Shown here: positions 11,971 to 24,220 of the stretch, in pieces | How positions within the stretch are numbered: position 1 is the first letter of the stretch | Layout of the letters: the number at the start of each line of letters is the position of its first letter | Source of the DNA: Muscardinus avellanarius | Lineage: Eukaryota; Chordata; Mammalia; Rodentia; Gliridae | Assembly (NCBI GenBank): GCA_963383645.1 | Contig: OY726574.1 | Span: forward strand, 55,107,477 to 55,171,476 | Length of the DNA: 64,000 nt | Reading direction: 5' to 3' | Program-made: the position numbers and the translations under genes | The notes under the pieces: model-generated | Told to the model about the DNA's origin: nothing | Database searches by the model: none | The model's input: only the letters and a program-made list of their open reading frames with translations

Positions 11971-12185
11971 TGTTTTTTTTTTTTTTTGTGGTACTGGGGG
12001 TGGAATCCAGAGGCTTTCTACCTCCGGGTTATAGTCCCAGTCCTATATTATATTTTATTTTGAAACAGGGTCTCACTAAGTTGCTGAAAGCCTCACTAAG
12101 TAGCTGAGGCTGGCTTCGAACCTGTGATCCTCCTGTCTCAGCCTCCCAAGTGTGGGAATTACAAGCGTGCGCCACCACGCCCGGC
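11971..12185 (-). repeat. B1-ID SINE with target duplication
   Basis: Full minus-strand copy; tttctttatgaa occurs just left of the T-run and again just after the B1 end (12186 onward). Confidence 0.9.
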
Positions 12186-12267
12186 TTTTCTTTATGAAAT
12201 TCTATGTGGAAATAAGAAACCATTTAGTGGACAAGCTTCATGTAATGTGTATAGTTAAAAATAGTTT

Positions 12268-12477
12268 AGCCGGGTGTGGTGGTGCACGCTTTTAATCCCA
12301 GCATTCGGGAAATTGAGACGGAAGGATCAAGGTTCGCAGACAGCCTCAGCCACTTAGTGAGACCCTTTGCAATTCAGTGAGACCCTGTTTCAAAATAAAG
12401 AATAAAAAATAGGGCTGGGATAAAAAATCGGTCTGGGAGTGTAGCCGGAGGGAGAAGGGCTTCCAGGAACCCCAGTA

Positions 12478-12532
<55 letters not shown>

Positions 12533-12576
12533 TAGGGCTGGGGGTGTAGCATCCCAGTACTGGGGAAAAAAAAAAA
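12268..12576 (+). repeat. Composite SINE with extra ID halves and CA array
   Basis: B1 half followed by three partial ID halves in series (from about 12412, 12432 and 12531), with (CA)n at 12480-12513 and an A-run between. aaatagttta flanks the unit at both ends, so the outer SINE was one insertion later invaded in its linker. Confidence 0.75.
12480..12513. repeat. (CA)n microsatellite
   Basis: About 17 CA units at an ID-half 3' end, followed by an A-run. Confidence 0.95.
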
Positions 12577-12588
12577 AGAAATAGTTTA

Positions 12589-12847
12589 ATAGTGTGGTGG
12601 CACACACTTGTAATCTCAGTGCTTGGAAAGCTAAGACAGGAGGCTCATAAGTTCTCAGTCAGCCTCAGCTACTAAGTGAGGTCCTCTGCAACTTAGTGAG
12701 ATCTTGTTTCAGAATAAAGACTAAAAAATAGGGCTGAGGGTTTAGCTCGGAGGTAGAATGCTCCTGGGTTCCATTCCTAGTACCACCACCACCATAAAAA
12801 AAAAAAAAATAGGGTGGAGAAAGTAGCTTGGAGGTAGAATGCCCCTG

Positions 12848-12850
<3 letters not shown>
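12589..12850 (+). repeat. B1-ID SINE plus an added ID half
   Basis: Complete SINE 12589-12808 followed by a second ID half (gggtggagaaagtagc) that runs into a CA array. Confidence 0.8.

Positions 12851-12893
<43 letters not shown>
12851..12893. repeat. (CA)n microsatellite
   Basis: About 21 CA units at the 3' end of the ID half to its left. Confidence 0.95.
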
Positions 12894-12895
<2 letters not shown>

Positions 12896-13136
12896 TTAAG
12901 TGAAGTTTCATTGTAAAATAATTCTACAATAAACCACATTTAACAAGAATTTTAGTAGAGAAGCAGTAAGACAAATGTGCTAAACATGGTACACAATGAA
13001 CAACTACATCTCAGCTGTATAATCTAAAAGTTAAATGTCCCAGGAGTTTCAACCTGAACTTGGAAGGCACCGCCTTCAGAGGTGGTTAATGGGACAGTTT
13101 GATCTTTCTCTTCTACTGAGAAATACTTCCTTGTTT

Positions 13137-13520
13137 TAGTTAGCTTTCTATTGCAATGACAAAATATCTGAGAAAATTAACATACAGGAGGTAGGGTTTG
13201 TTTTGGCTTGTGATATCAGAGTTTAAAGCCTGTGGTCAACTGGCTTTATAGCTTGTAGGCCTGGAGTGAGGCCAAAGGGCAGCTTGGAAGAAAGCTGCTC
13301 TCCTCTTCCAGCCAGAGGCAGGTACGACCCCAGTGACCTTCCTCCAGCCTGGTCTTTCCTTCAGCAGTTCCCCCACCGCCTAACAATCCACTCAGTCATG
13401 AACTCAGGACATCAAGCCATTGATGAGGTTCAGGGCCCGCTCTGAACACTGCTGCACAGGGGACCCGAGCCCCGTCCAGATTCTGCTGTAGCACTTCTCC
13501 CAGTCAGGCTTAATGAGATG
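13137..13520 (-). mobile_element. MaLR-like LTR
   Basis: Resembles reversed mammalian MaLR LTRs: gctttctattgcaatgacaa, then a gtttgttttggctt segment and later a run of short conserved MaLR words. Old and diverged; the class is more secure than the subfamily. Confidence 0.5.
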
Positions 13521-13669
13521 ATCTAAGTAGAGTCATTTTCATGGTTTTATAGGGTTTCCATTTTGTGCAAGCCTTCACATTCTTTAATCATTATACTAAG
13601 TTTTTGAGTTTTATATAATTTCTTAGCACCTTGAGAGATACTTGAAATGGCATCCAGAATGTTATTATT

Positions 13670-13848
13670 TTTTAGCAATTAGGACATTTATCACAGTATT
13701 TGGGAGGCTAAAATGAAGATCAGAGGTTCCAGGACAGCCTCAGCAAGTAGAGACTCAACTACGTAGGGAGACCCTATTTCAAAACAAATAACAAAGAGGT
13801 TGGGGTGTAGCCCAAAGGTAGAATGCCTCTGGGTCCAATCTCTAGCAC
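13670..13848 (+). repeat. B1-ID SINE, diverged
   Basis: Weak B1 half, A-rich linker and ID half (ggttggggtgtagccc), running into a CA array. Confidence 0.75.
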
Positions 13849-13886
13849 ACACACACGCACACGCACACGCACACACAGACACAGAC
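13845..13886. repeat. (CA)n with CG interruptions
   Basis: CA array at the SINE 3' end, with acgcac interruptions that suggest age. Confidence 0.9.
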
Positions 13887-15224
13887 ACGTTCATTCACTG
13901 CTTTATTTTGCTACAGTGAGTGAGGTACACAATCTATTCATCTGCTCCACCGCTTACACATTCGACCACGGCCCATACTGTTTCCTTCTGTGTCTTGAAG
14001 TCTGCCTTCAAGGGAGCACCAAGGAGGAATGGGACTAGTCACAGCCTGCTGTGTCTGGTCCTGAGAGTCAGCTGTGATGTGTGATGTCCATGTAGCTTCC
14101 TTCTGAGTATTAGTTTTAGGGATACTTAGCAGTCTGGGAAAGATGGCAGTGCTCCTGTAACCTTGACCCGAGTGTTTTCATCTGTCCTCTTGATAATTTT
14201 CCCTATGGCTTTTAGCACAAGAGTCATAATTGGCACAAATTCAGAAACGTCTAGAAGTTTCACAAGTTGGGTGCAACGTCTGTTTTCACAACTATTTCAA
14301 TAGTAAATAGCCCAGGAGGTGCCTACTGGGCCGCTGTGATGCAGGAGACGAGGCTAAAGGAGGAAGCATTTGCTCCACAGATTCTTATTACAACAACAGT
14401 AAGATTACCTAAATGCGAAAGATGGCGTGCCAAGCAGCTGCAGGAAGAGCCGGTCAAGTGCACCATCCTTGAGAACCAAGTTGGAATAAGGAGCCTTCAC
14501 CGGCCATGTTTCCTGCAGCCGTAGGGCTTGTTAACTGATGGGAGCAGGGGGCAGATGCTGATAGAGAAATGAATGCTGGGAAAACGCCTCCACGCACCCC
14601 AGCTGTGGTCCGTTCTGATGCCCCAGAAGCCACGTCGGCAAGAGCCCAAGCAGATTCAAACCGAATGGGACCGCAACCAGTTCTACTCATGAAGGACACA
14701 CGTTTTGAAATCAGATTCTCCTGGATTATGTTGTCTATGGGGGGGGGCTGTTTTTCCCTAGAAAGCAGTTTCCTAGTAGCTGAAGTAAGTTGGAGCTGAC
14801 TTTCTGAGTTGCTATGTATGTCTTTGACAGTGTCATTGACAGACCAATGCACAGTGCCCAGGTTGTTACAGTTTTCCAATAGTGAAGAAGTGTCTTCAGG
14901 AAATGAACTAATATTTCTTCTTTTTAGCCTCTGATCATTCTTAGCTTTCCTCAGGTTCACATTAACTTCTGTCTGGTGCCCATCACTTCTGCACTGACCT
15001 TCACCTTGCTCATGAGTCTGATAGGATGGGTAGCTGCTGACCTGTATCCTCCTTGGGCGACATGATTATGAGGCAGGGAGAAAGCTCTCTAGTGGGCTCA
15101 GGCTTCCTCCGGAGTGGTGTGACGTGATGTGGGGCTCACAGACATCCTCCTTGGCTCAGCCCAAAGGTGGTGTCCTTTCTTTATATACCTTTCCCCTCAA
15201 TAGATGATAGGAGGTAGGACAAAG
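13887..15224. other. Unique sequence
   Basis: No recognised gene. The minus frame 14454-14960 stays open for 168 codons but shows no known motif and is probably chance. A G-run lies at about 14739-14747. It could be flank or internal remnant of the adjacent ERVL-like LTR; I cannot confirm that. Confidence 0.4.
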
Positions 15225-15810
15225 TTTTGCTTCTCTTACCAATAAAGGGTAGCAAAATATGTCACCCCAAAATATACCTGTGGCATAAGATCATTTTGAG
15301 CTGAAGGTAAAAGAAAAGCTCCCTGATCTTCCCCTTTTTGCCTTTAAAAAAAGCAGGACATGGTTTACAAAGCTGTTCCTCGTCTCTTCTCTTCAAGAAA
15401 GGACAGAAGATAATCTTCATACTGAGACTTTATGCTCATATCAGGCTGGAGACAGCACCAGTGGAATCTACATAAGGATTTGACTCACTGGACTTTACCA
15501 TTAGTTTCCCAAATATTTGCTTTCCCACAGTTCACTGCTATGTAAGGCCCGAGGCCCTTTCCCTTTGCCTCATAGCTTCTTTAAAAATCCATATTATTCT
15601 TGGGTGAATGAAGGTGCTGTACAGTCTGGGTTCTAAGCCACCTCTCTGGGAATTACTCTTGTGGGTATCTCCCATGTAAATATAAAATGCCCATTAATAA
15701 ACTTCTATTTGCTTTTCTCTTGTTAATCTCCTTTGCTACAGAGGCCCCCAGTCAAGAACTTAAAAGACAGAGGGAAAATAATTTTTTCCTCCCTCCCACC
15801 CACCAACATA
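15225..15810 (+). mobile_element. ERVL-type solo LTR (MLT2-like)
   Basis: Order of landmarks matches old ERVL LTRs: tatgtcaccccaaaatatac, ctgtggcataagatc, gagctgaaggtaaaag near the start; a late-LTR segment with attaataaacttctatttgc (AATAAA at about 15695-15700) and ttaatctcctttgctacag; and an end rich in ttcctccctccc. No internal viral genes are recognised next to it, so it is treated as a solo LTR. Confidence 0.65.
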
Positions 15811-16312
15811 CTTGGAATTGCCAGTATTTAATGAGTGAATGAACTGACTCTTGGCCTTCAAGTATTTTTGGACTTAATCGAATGGATGTGATTTCTATGA
15901 GAAATCAGTAGAGCATAACAGAGCCAAGCCACGGTCTGCAAAGTCAGGGCGGTGAGGCAGATGGAGAGAGAGAAGCCTGGAGAAGCCAGTCGTTCAGTGA
16001 TCACAAAACAATATGGGAAATGGGAGCCGAAACTATGTCCTGATTAGATTTCATTTTATTTCCTAACAAGATAGTGGCTCTAAAGTTTTTATCAGACAGT
16101 AGGCAGCTAAAACGTGCTGGCCCAGAAGAGTTACAAAGAAATAATTTTGTTCTCAAGATTGTAAACCTTACAAAAATTTCCTAGAAATTGAGGAGATATT
16201 GGTGCCCACATTTTGACTGTTTAACAGAATTAGAGGTTAAATTTAATGATTTAAAAATATTTTTCTGCATTTTTCACATTTAAAAAAATCTCTTAAATAA
16301 TGTACAGTTTAG
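15811..16312. other. Unique sequence
   Basis: AT-rich; nothing recognisable. Confidence 0.5.
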
Positions 16313-16719
16313 CTAGGCATGGTAGTGCATGCTTATAATCCCAGTACTTGGGAGGCTGAAACAGGAGTATTGCAGGTTCGGGGCCAGCCTCAGCAACTTA
16401 GTGAGACCTTGTTTCAAAAATAAAAAATAGCCGGGCATGGTGGCACGCGCTTATAATCCCCGCGCTTGGGAGGCGGAGACAAGAGGATCCGCAGGCTCAA
16501 AGCCAGCCTTGCTGGCTTAAGAGACCCTGTTTCCAAATAAAAATCTAAAAAAATAGGTGTCTGGGAGTGCAGCCTGAAGGTAGAAGGGTTTCCAGGAACC
16601 ACAGTACCACTAAATAAATAAATAAATAAATTAATTAAATAAATAAAATTGGGCTGGGAGTGTAGCTCAGGGGTAAATTGCCCTTTGGTTCAATCCCTAG
16701 TAGTACACACACATACACA
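16313..16719 (+). repeat. Nested B1-ID SINEs
   Basis: Outer plus-strand SINE (B1 16313-16428; ID half 16648-16719) interrupted in its linker by a short-B1 subfamily copy, 16431-16612, whose tail is (AAAT)n to 16647. Confidence 0.85.
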
Positions 16720-16736
16720 CAAATGTACGTTTAATA

Positions 16737-17112
16737 AGTTTTTTTATGTGTACACCCATGAAGCTATATCATAAATAATAAACAATCATCACCATTCCGA
16801 GTTTTTGTATGACCCTGTAAACCATCTTTTCCCTAGTTACCACACCCATCCCATCCCATCCCATCCTCAGGCGATCTTTGATCTGCTTCGTACACTGTAG
16901 CGTTGTTTGCAATTTCTACAGTCTTATATGGGTGAAATCAAGCCGCACCGCTTCATCAGGCCTTCTGTTGTTGGGGGTGTGCTCGGTGGTGTTTGCTGGG
17001 TGGCCACACAGCACAGTCATTGGTTTACATCAGTAAGATTTCTTTCTCATATGTTTGCAGCTGTAGTTTGGTTCGAGTTCAGATCACAGGTCAGATTTAT
17101 TGATTGATTGAT
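16737..17112. other. Unique sequence
   Basis: Short imperfect (ccatc)n at about 16845-16866; otherwise nothing recognised. Confidence 0.45.
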
Positions 17113-17195
17113 TTTTGCAGTCCTGGGGATGGAACCCAGGGGCATTCTACCTCCAAGCTACATCCTCAACCCTATTCTTTATTCTTTATTTTATT
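17113..17195 (-). repeat. B1-ID SINE, ID half only
   Basis: ID half and start of linker (ttctttattctttatttt). The B1 half is absent: the following bases are the A-rich tail of an L1-derived module on the minus strand. Confidence 0.7.
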
Positions 17196-17765
17196 TTATT
17201 TTTTTAATTTTATTTTTTTATTGGTGCACTTTATTCATACATCATAATGGGATAAAAAACTTTTGTAGACATACATGCACACATCGCCCAGTCAGCCCCC
17301 ACCCGATCCCCACCCCATTCTCTCCCCATCCCTCCTTCCCATGCTTGGCTTAGTGGTTGACATCTAGTATTATAGCAATTTGTCCAAAATTAACAATGAT
17401 AATCTCACATAACAGTTTCATTTGTCTGATACCAAGCTTTTGATGACTTAAAGATAACACTTCAATGTTTCTTTTTGCTTTCTTTCTTACCAGAGAATAT
17501 TTTTTCCTTCTTTTTTTTTTAGGTGAAACTATCATACATTTATTTATTTATTTTTCAGAAAAAATCTATCCTAATATGGAATATGGACTCTAGATACCCA
17601 AAATGATCTCAAAAAAGAACAAAGATAGAAGATGTATATTTTCTGATTTCAAACCATATAAAGCTACAATAATTGAAACAGTGTAGTACAGTTATAAAGG
17701 CAGATATATAAATCATTCAAATTTAATAAAAGCCTAGAGATAAATTCTTCCATATATTGTCAAGT
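17196..17765 (-). mobile_element. Chimeric L1-derived module, second copy
   Basis: Read on the minus strand it ends in an L1 3'UTR (17219-17364) and poly(A). Upstream are ~190 bases of unknown sequence, then an antisense piece of an ancient L1 ORF2 (from about 17567). The whole block matches 30385-30940 over its length, at roughly 90% or better by eye. It stops at 17765 exactly where the tail of the next L1 begins. Either it is a 5'-truncated copy of the element at 30369-33160 inserted in that tail, or it is a 3' transduction of the L1. Confidence 0.65.
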
Positions 17766-18077
17766 TTTTATTTTATTTTTATTTTATTTTTTATTTTTTT
17801 ATTGGTGCATTATATTCATACAACTTATTGGGGTAAAAAACTTGTGTGTACAAACATGTACTCACCGCTGATTTAACCCCTACCCAATTCCCACCCAATT
17901 CTCTCCCCGTCCCTCCCTCCCTTGCTTGGCTTAGTGATTGACTTCAATATGTTTAAGTACATTGTGTGTTTTAGAGATTTTCCTCTCCCCCCCCCCCTTT
18001 CTCCTCCTTTAGGTTGTCTTGTTTGCTCCTCTATAGCATTTCCTCTTTCAAGAGTTCCTCCTATGACCCATTTCTCC

Positions 18078-21000
18078 CTAACTATCACATATTAGGGAAA
18101 GCATCTGATTTCTTATTTTTTGTGACTGACTAATCTCACTTAGCATAATGTCCTCCAGTTCCATCCATTTCCCTGAAAATAATGTAATTGAGTTTTTTTT
18201 GATGGCTGAGTAATATTCCATTGTGTACATATCCCACAGTTTTGTAATCCATTGTTTGGCTATGGTGAATTGTGCAGCTATGAACATAGATACACATGCA
18301 TTAGTTTGGTAGTTTGGTTTCTTTTCTTTTGGGTAGATACCCAACAGTGGTATTGCTGGATCAAATGGTAGGTTTGTTCCCATTCTTCTGAGGATTCTCC
18401 ATACTGTTTTCCAAAGTGGTTGCACTAATTTGCAATCCCACCAACAATGTCTTAGAGTTCCCACTTCTCCACATCCTCGCCAGCATCTGTTGTTGTTTGT
18501 GTTTTGAATGATTGCCATTCTAGTTGGAGTTAGGTGAAATCTCAGGGTAGTTTTGATTTGCATCTCTCTGATTGCCAGTGATGTTGAGCATTTTTTCATG
18601 CATTTATTGGCCATTTGAATTTCTTCTTTTGTGAAGTGTCTATTTAGTTCATCTGCCCATTTTGTTATTGGATGTTTTGTTTTCTTAGTGTTGAGTTTCT
18701 TGAGTTCTCTATATATTCTAGATATTAGTCCTCTATCAGTGGTGTAGGTGGCAAAAATCTTCTCCCAATATGTTGGCTCTCGATTGAGGTTCTTGATAGT
18801 TTCCTTTGTTGAAGAGAAGCTCTTCAGTTTCATGCAATCCCATGTATTGATTCTCCTATTAATTTGTTGTTCCTTTGGGGTCTTGTTGAGGAAATGTTTG
18901 TCTGTGCCTATGTGTTGTAGTGTTGGACCTATGCCCTCTTCAAGGAGCTTCAAGGTCTCTGGTTTAATTTCCAAGTCTTTGATCCATCGTGAGTTGACTT
19001 TTGTACAGGGTGAAAAAGTGGGATTAATATCCAATTTTCTGCATATGGTTAACCAGTTTCACCAACACCATTTGTTGAAGAGGCTATCTTTTTTCCAGTG
19101 TATGTTTTTGGCCCCTTTGTCAAAAATCAATTGGCTGAAAGTGTGTGGACTTGTTTCTGGGTCTTCTATTCTGCTCCATTGGTCTATATGTCTGTTCTTT
19201 TGCCAGTACCATGCTGTTTTTATTACAATGGCTTTGTAGTATAGTTTAAAGTCAGGTATTGTGATTCCTCCTGTGTGTTTTTTGTTGCTGAGAACTACCT
19301 TGGCTATTCTGGGCTTTTTGTTATTCCAGATAAATTTAAGGACTGAATTTTCTATGTCTGTGAGGAATGATCTTGGTAGTTTAATGGCATTGCATTAAAT
19401 CTGTAGATCACTTTTGGGAGGATGGCCATTTTAATGATATTTATTCTGCCAATCCATGAACATGGAAGATCTTTCCATCTTCTAAGATCTTCGATTTCTT
19501 TTTTTAGTGTTTTATAGTTTTCTTTGTAGAGATCTTTTACCTCCTTGGTCAAGTTTATTCCTAGGTATTTTATTTTTTTGTGGGAGATCCTGAGTGGAAG
19601 TGTTTTCTGAATTTCTTTTTCAGTGGATTTATGGTTGGTGTACAGGAAAGCTTCTGATTTTTTAAGATTGATTTTGTATCCAGATACTTTGCTGAATTTG
19701 TTGATCAGTTCTATAAGCCTTTTGGTTGAGTTTGTTGGGTTTTCTAAATATAGTATCATGTCATCTGCAAATAGTGAAAGCTTAAGTTCTTCTTTTCCTA
19801 TTTGTACTCCTTTGATTTCCTTTTTTTGCCTTATTGCTCTGGCTAGAGTCTCTAGTACTATATTGAAGAGAAGTGGTGATAGTGGACATCCTTGTCTCGT
19901 TCCAGTTTTTAGGGGGAATTCTTGAAGTTTTCCTGCACTTAATATGATGGTGGCGGTGGGCTTATTGTAGATTGCCTTAATAATGTTGAGATATGTTCCT
20001 TCTATTCCAATTCTCTGCAGTGTTTTTATCATAAATGGATGTTGAGTTTTATAGAATTCACTTGGGAAACCATCTGGTTCTGGGCTTTTCTTTGATGGTA
20101 AGCTCTTTATTGCTGTTTCAATGGATTGTTATTTCTTGGGTTAAGTGTTCTATATCTTCTTGACTCAGTTTAGGAAGGTTGTATTTATCTAGGAAGTTGT
20201 CGATTTCCTCCAGATTTTTCATTTTGTTGGAGTATAGTTTTTCAAAGTAGTTTCTGATAATCCTCTGGATTTCTATGCTGTCAGTAGTAATGTCTCCTTT
20301 TTCATCCCTTATCTTCATAATTTCGGTTGATTCTCTCTCTTTTTTTAGTTAGGTTGGCTAGTGGTTTATCAATCTTGTTAATTTTTTTCAAGAAACCAGT
20401 TTTGGTTTTGTTGATTTTCTGTATTTTTTTATTCTCTATTTTGTTAATTTTTGCTCTAATTTTAATAATTTCCCGTCTTCTGCTGGCTTTGGGGTTCAAT
20501 TGTTCCTGCTTTTCAAGGGCTTTGAGGTGTGTCATAAGGCTATTTATTTGAAGATTTTCTGTTTTTCTTATGTGAGCACTCAGTGCTATAAATTTTCCTC
20601 TTAATACTGCCTTCAAAGTGTCCCAGAGGTTTTGATATGTTGTTTCTTTATTTTCATTTGTTTGTAGAAATTTCTTGATTCCACCTCATACATCTATGAC
20701 CCATTCTTCATCCAGAAGTGTGGTGTTCAGTCTCCACATGTTTATGTTGTTTCTCTGGGTCTTCTTATAGTTGATTTCTAGTTTCATTCCATTATGGTCT
20801 GAAATGACTCAGGGAAGTATGTAACATTTTTTTAAATTTGCTAGTGCTTATTTTGTGTCCCAGGATGTGATCTATTTTGGAGAAGGTTCCGTGAGCAGCT
20901 GAGAAAAATGTAAACTCCACTGTAGTTGGGTGAAATATTCTATATGTGTCCAACAGGTCCATTTGGTTAATGGTGTTCTTTAGTTCTGAGACATCTTTAC

Positions 21001-21481
21001 TGACCCTTTGTCTGGAATATCGGTCTAGTATTGTGAGAGTTGTGTTGAAGTCTCCCAGTATTATTGTGTTGGGATTTATGTGTGACTTCATGTCACAAAG
21101 CGTTTGATTTATGAAAGTAGCTGCCCCTATGTTTGGGGCATAGATGTTGATTATTGTTATTTCCTCTTGCTGGACTATTCCTTTTACCAGTAAAATGTGA
21201 CCTTCTTTGTCTCTTCTAATAAGTTTGGGTTTGAAGTCTAACTTGTCTGATATCATAGTTGCTACTTCTGCTTGTCTTCGAGTATCATTAGCATGGATTA
21301 CCTTGCTCCAGCCCTTTACCTTGAGTTTGTTCCTATCTTTACTTGTAAGGTGTGTTTCTTGTAAGCAGCAAATGAATGGATTCTGGCTTTTAATCCATTT
21401 TGCCACTTTATGTCTTTTTATTGGGGACTTGAGGCCGTTTACATTCAGTGTGATTATAGAGAGATAATTTTTAATTCCCAA
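18078..21481 (-). pseudogene. L1 ORF2 (endonuclease-RT), decayed
   Basis: ORF2 encodes the nicking endonuclease and reverse transcriptase used for L1, SINE and mRNA retrocopy insertion. Frames seen, N to C: endonuclease 20792-21481 with LNVNGL, QETH, YAPN, GDFN and SKIDHILG; linker pieces 20118-20616; RT 19352-20032 with [14 protein letters not shown] and FADD (about 19758-19769); C-terminal part 18078-19034 with the C-X3-C-X7-H-X4-C motif (CWRGC ... HCWWDC). Frame breaks between these blocks show it is not functional. Confidence 0.9.
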
Positions 21482-21515
21482 CTTGTTAAGATCTTATTTC
21501 TGATTGAGATACTGT

Positions 21516-22428
21516 TTATTCTTCTTTGCTTAGTTGTCTGCTGGATGGGAATTCTTGTTTCTTTTGGTTCTGGCGTGTATTACCCATTTCCTCTTTGCAG
21601 TTAATCTCCTTGAGTATTTTCTCTAGCGCTGGTTTTGAAGACATAAATTCCTTCAGTTGCTGTTTGTCGTGAAAGCTTCTTATTTCCCCATCTAATTTGA
21701 TGGATAGTTTTGCTGGGTAGGAAATGTTTGGCTGGAAGTTGTTTTCTTTCAGAGTTTGGAATATGTTACTCCATGCCCTTCTGGCTTTCATAACTTGGTT
21801 TGGGAAGTCTGGAGTGATTCTAATTGGTTTGCCTCTGAATGTATTGTGGCCTTTTGTTTTTGTTGCCTTTAAGATTCTCTCCTTGGCTTCCACATTAGTC
21901 ATTTTGACAATTATGTGGCGTGGGGATCCCTCTTCTCTGATCCTGTCTAAAGGGAGTTCTGTAAGTTTCCTGGACCTGTGTATCGACCTCTTGCTCTATG
22001 TTTGGTAAAATTTCTGCTATTACTTCCTTGAAGAGATTGTTGATCCCTTTGGTTTCACTTTCTTTTCCCTCCTCTAATCCAATTATTCTTAGGTTAGCTC
22101 TCTTAAAATCGGCCCATATTTCTTCAATGTCAGATTCCTGCTGTCAGATTTTTTTTTCTAAATTAGAAACTATGTGTTCATTTATGGGGTGATCGTCTTC
22201 TAGGAGCAAGATTCTATTCTCCATGTGGTCTAATTGGTTGTTTGTACTTTGAATTGAGGACTTTACTTCATTAATTGCATCCTTTATCTCTTTTTGGGAC
22301 TCTCTGAATTCTTTTTGAAAGTCCTCTATTATTTCTACAGTTATTTTCCTGATTTGATCTTCTAGAAATCTCTGAATTTGTTTTATCAGGTTCTGATGTT
22401 GTGGGGTTGTGGGTATTTATTGCTCTCA
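21516..22428 (-). pseudogene. L1 ORF1, truncated and frameshifted
   Basis: C-terminal RNA-binding domain is clear (TFRGKPIRITPDFPNQVM, AWSNIFQTLKENNFQP). A frameshift near the 3' end replaces the usual last residues with SSRQLSKEE. The coiled-coil part is interrupted and the N terminus is missing beyond 22428. Confidence 0.85.
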
Positions 22429-22512
22429 GAAAGTCTAACTTTACCTGTGCAAAAGTGCTCTTTGTATTTACATACGCCTGTCCAATCTCACCACCGAGGG
22501 GAGACCTCAGGG

Positions 22513-22513
<1 letters not shown>

Positions 22514-22567
<54 letters not shown>
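22514..22567. repeat. (TG)n microsatellite
   Basis: About 26 TG units joined to the 3' end of the next minus-strand SINE. Confidence 0.95.
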
Positions 22568-22569
<2 letters not shown>

Positions 22570-22748
22570 TCTAGGAATCAAACCCAGGGTCATGCTACCT
22601 CTGACCTACACTCCCAGCCCTATTTTATTGTTTAATTTGAAGGAGGATCTTGCTAATTTACTTCACGCTGCTGCCTTGAAACTCTGGTCATCCTGTCTCA
22701 ACCTCCCAGGCATTGGGATCGTGGGTGCGCACGCGTGCACCTCTCAGG
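22568..22748 (-). repeat. B1-ID SINE, diverged
   Basis: ID half (caaacccagggtcatgctac), linker, B1 half; its tail position is the TG array. Confidence 0.75.
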
Positions 22749-23369
22749 AACGTGCTCCTACAGGTAGGTCTGAGATGGAAGCAGGCACTTAATGGGGTAA
22801 TCAGGGTCTCATTTTATCAACTTTACATTTGTTAAGACTAAGAAATATACATCTGTTATCATATCACATTAAGACTTTGTGCATATTGATGGATTGGAAG
22901 GATGGTTTGTAGACTTAAGGATAAAATGTTCTATAGAAAGTTCCCTGCTTTGAAAACCTTTTAATTAGAGAAAATACATGTTTACCTTCTTATGATTCTT
23001 AAAATTTAGTAAGTAAAAGAACATAAATAGAGAAAAATGGGGAAAAAAGCTGAGGTGAAAAGAATGTCAAACATTTTGATTATGTTTGAGCACAATGTGT
23101 CTCAAGGTTGTTCTATTCTGTTATATTTAATACAGCAGCTGAGCTCATGCAATTTTCTGCTTCTTCCCTGACTATTCTATTTTGGATCTTTATCTCCTAG
23201 TACAATTCGTCAAAATAATAGGAACTCAATAAATACATGTTAGTGCTGCATTGAAGAAGTTTGCATTAAAGTTGAAGGTTAATGTAGGGCTTTCATAGTC
23301 TGAACAGAAATTTTAGTCACCAAATATGGTAATTTCATGTATCTATAAAACTTTTCACTTAAAAAAGAA
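22749..23369. other. Unique sequence
   Basis: AT-rich; no gene or repeat recognised. Confidence 0.5.
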
Positions 23370-23545
23370 TAGCTACATACAGTGTCTTATTTTTTCCTTA
23401 CAACTTTATGGGGAAGATACTATACTTTTTTTTTTTTTTTTTTTTAACCAAGGAGGCCCTGCAAGGTTAAGTGACTTGTCTACTGTCTTACTGCTAGTGG
23501 GAGCCAGGTCTCAAATTCAATTCTTCTTTTCCTCCAAAGGGTAGA
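23370..23545 (+). repeat. MIR SINE
   Basis: MIR core ggttaagtgacttgtc and tgctagtgggagccagg, with a T-run of about 21 at 23426-23446 inside it. Confidence 0.65.
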
Positions 23546-23682
23546 AAGAGTTTTCTAGAAGGAAGGAATTAACAGAGGATTCAGAGTTGCTGAAATATTA
23601 AGGGAGAAGATTGCAATAACACTCAAAGCTTGAGAAAGAGCCTTAACAGTGGAGTAGAAAATTTGAAAGGTAAGTCAAGTGT

Positions 23683-24133
23683 AGTGGCACACGCTTGTAG
23701 ACCCAGTACTTGGGAGGCTGAGACATAAGGATTGCAGGTTCAAAGCCTGCCTCAGCAATGTAGTGAGGTCTCAGCAACCTAGTGAGACCCTGTTTTCAAA
23801 TAAAGAAATAAAATTGGGCTGGGGACTCCGGGCATGGTGGAGCACACTTGTAATTCCCACGCTTGGGAGGCGGACACAGGAGGATCGTGCAGGTTTGAAG
23901 CCAGCGTCTCTGGCTTAAGAAACCCTGTTTCCAAATAAAATATAAAAAAAATGTCTGGGAGTGTAGCCCGGAGGTAGAAGGGTTCCATCCTCAGTACCAC
24001 CACCAAAATAAATAAATAAATAAATAAATAAAATAAAAATAAATAAATAAATAAATAAATAAAATAAAAAATTGGGGCTGGGGGTATAGCTTGGAGATAA
24101 AATGCCTCTAGGCTCAATTCCTAGTACAAATTT
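23683..24133 (+). repeat. Nested B1-ID SINEs
   Basis: Outer plus-strand SINE (B1 23683-23815; ID half 24070-24133) interrupted at its linker/ID start by a short-B1 subfamily copy at 23830-24000, whose tail is an (AAAT)n array to about 24066. Confidence 0.85.
23999..24066. repeat. (AAAT)n array
   Basis: Tetranucleotide expansion of the inner SINE's A-rich tail. Confidence 0.9.
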
Positions 24134-24220
24134 AAAAAAAAAAAGGAAAAAGAAGAAAGAAAACAAAAGAAAATTCGAAAGATAAAGATGAGCAGATTCC
24201 TGAAAGAGTGGATACTGAAG

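Larger units (their letters stand above)
17766..22428 (-). mobile_element. L1 LINE, 5'-truncated in ORF1
   Basis: Minus-strand L1. From its 3' end: A-rich tail (17766-17805), G-rich 3'UTR (C-rich on +; 17806-18090), ORF2 (to 21481), a short inter-ORF spacer (21482-21515), and the C-terminal two thirds of ORF1 (to 22428). 5' truncation is typical of target-primed reverse transcription. Several frameshifts and stops make it inactive. Confidence 0.92.

Noticed and set aside
14454..14960. 168-codon minus-strand open frame
   Set aside because: No known motif; it lies next to an ERVL-like LTR, but I see no retroviral protein signature in it.
18748..19239. Plus-strand frame of 163 codons
   Set aside because: Antisense of L1 ORF2.
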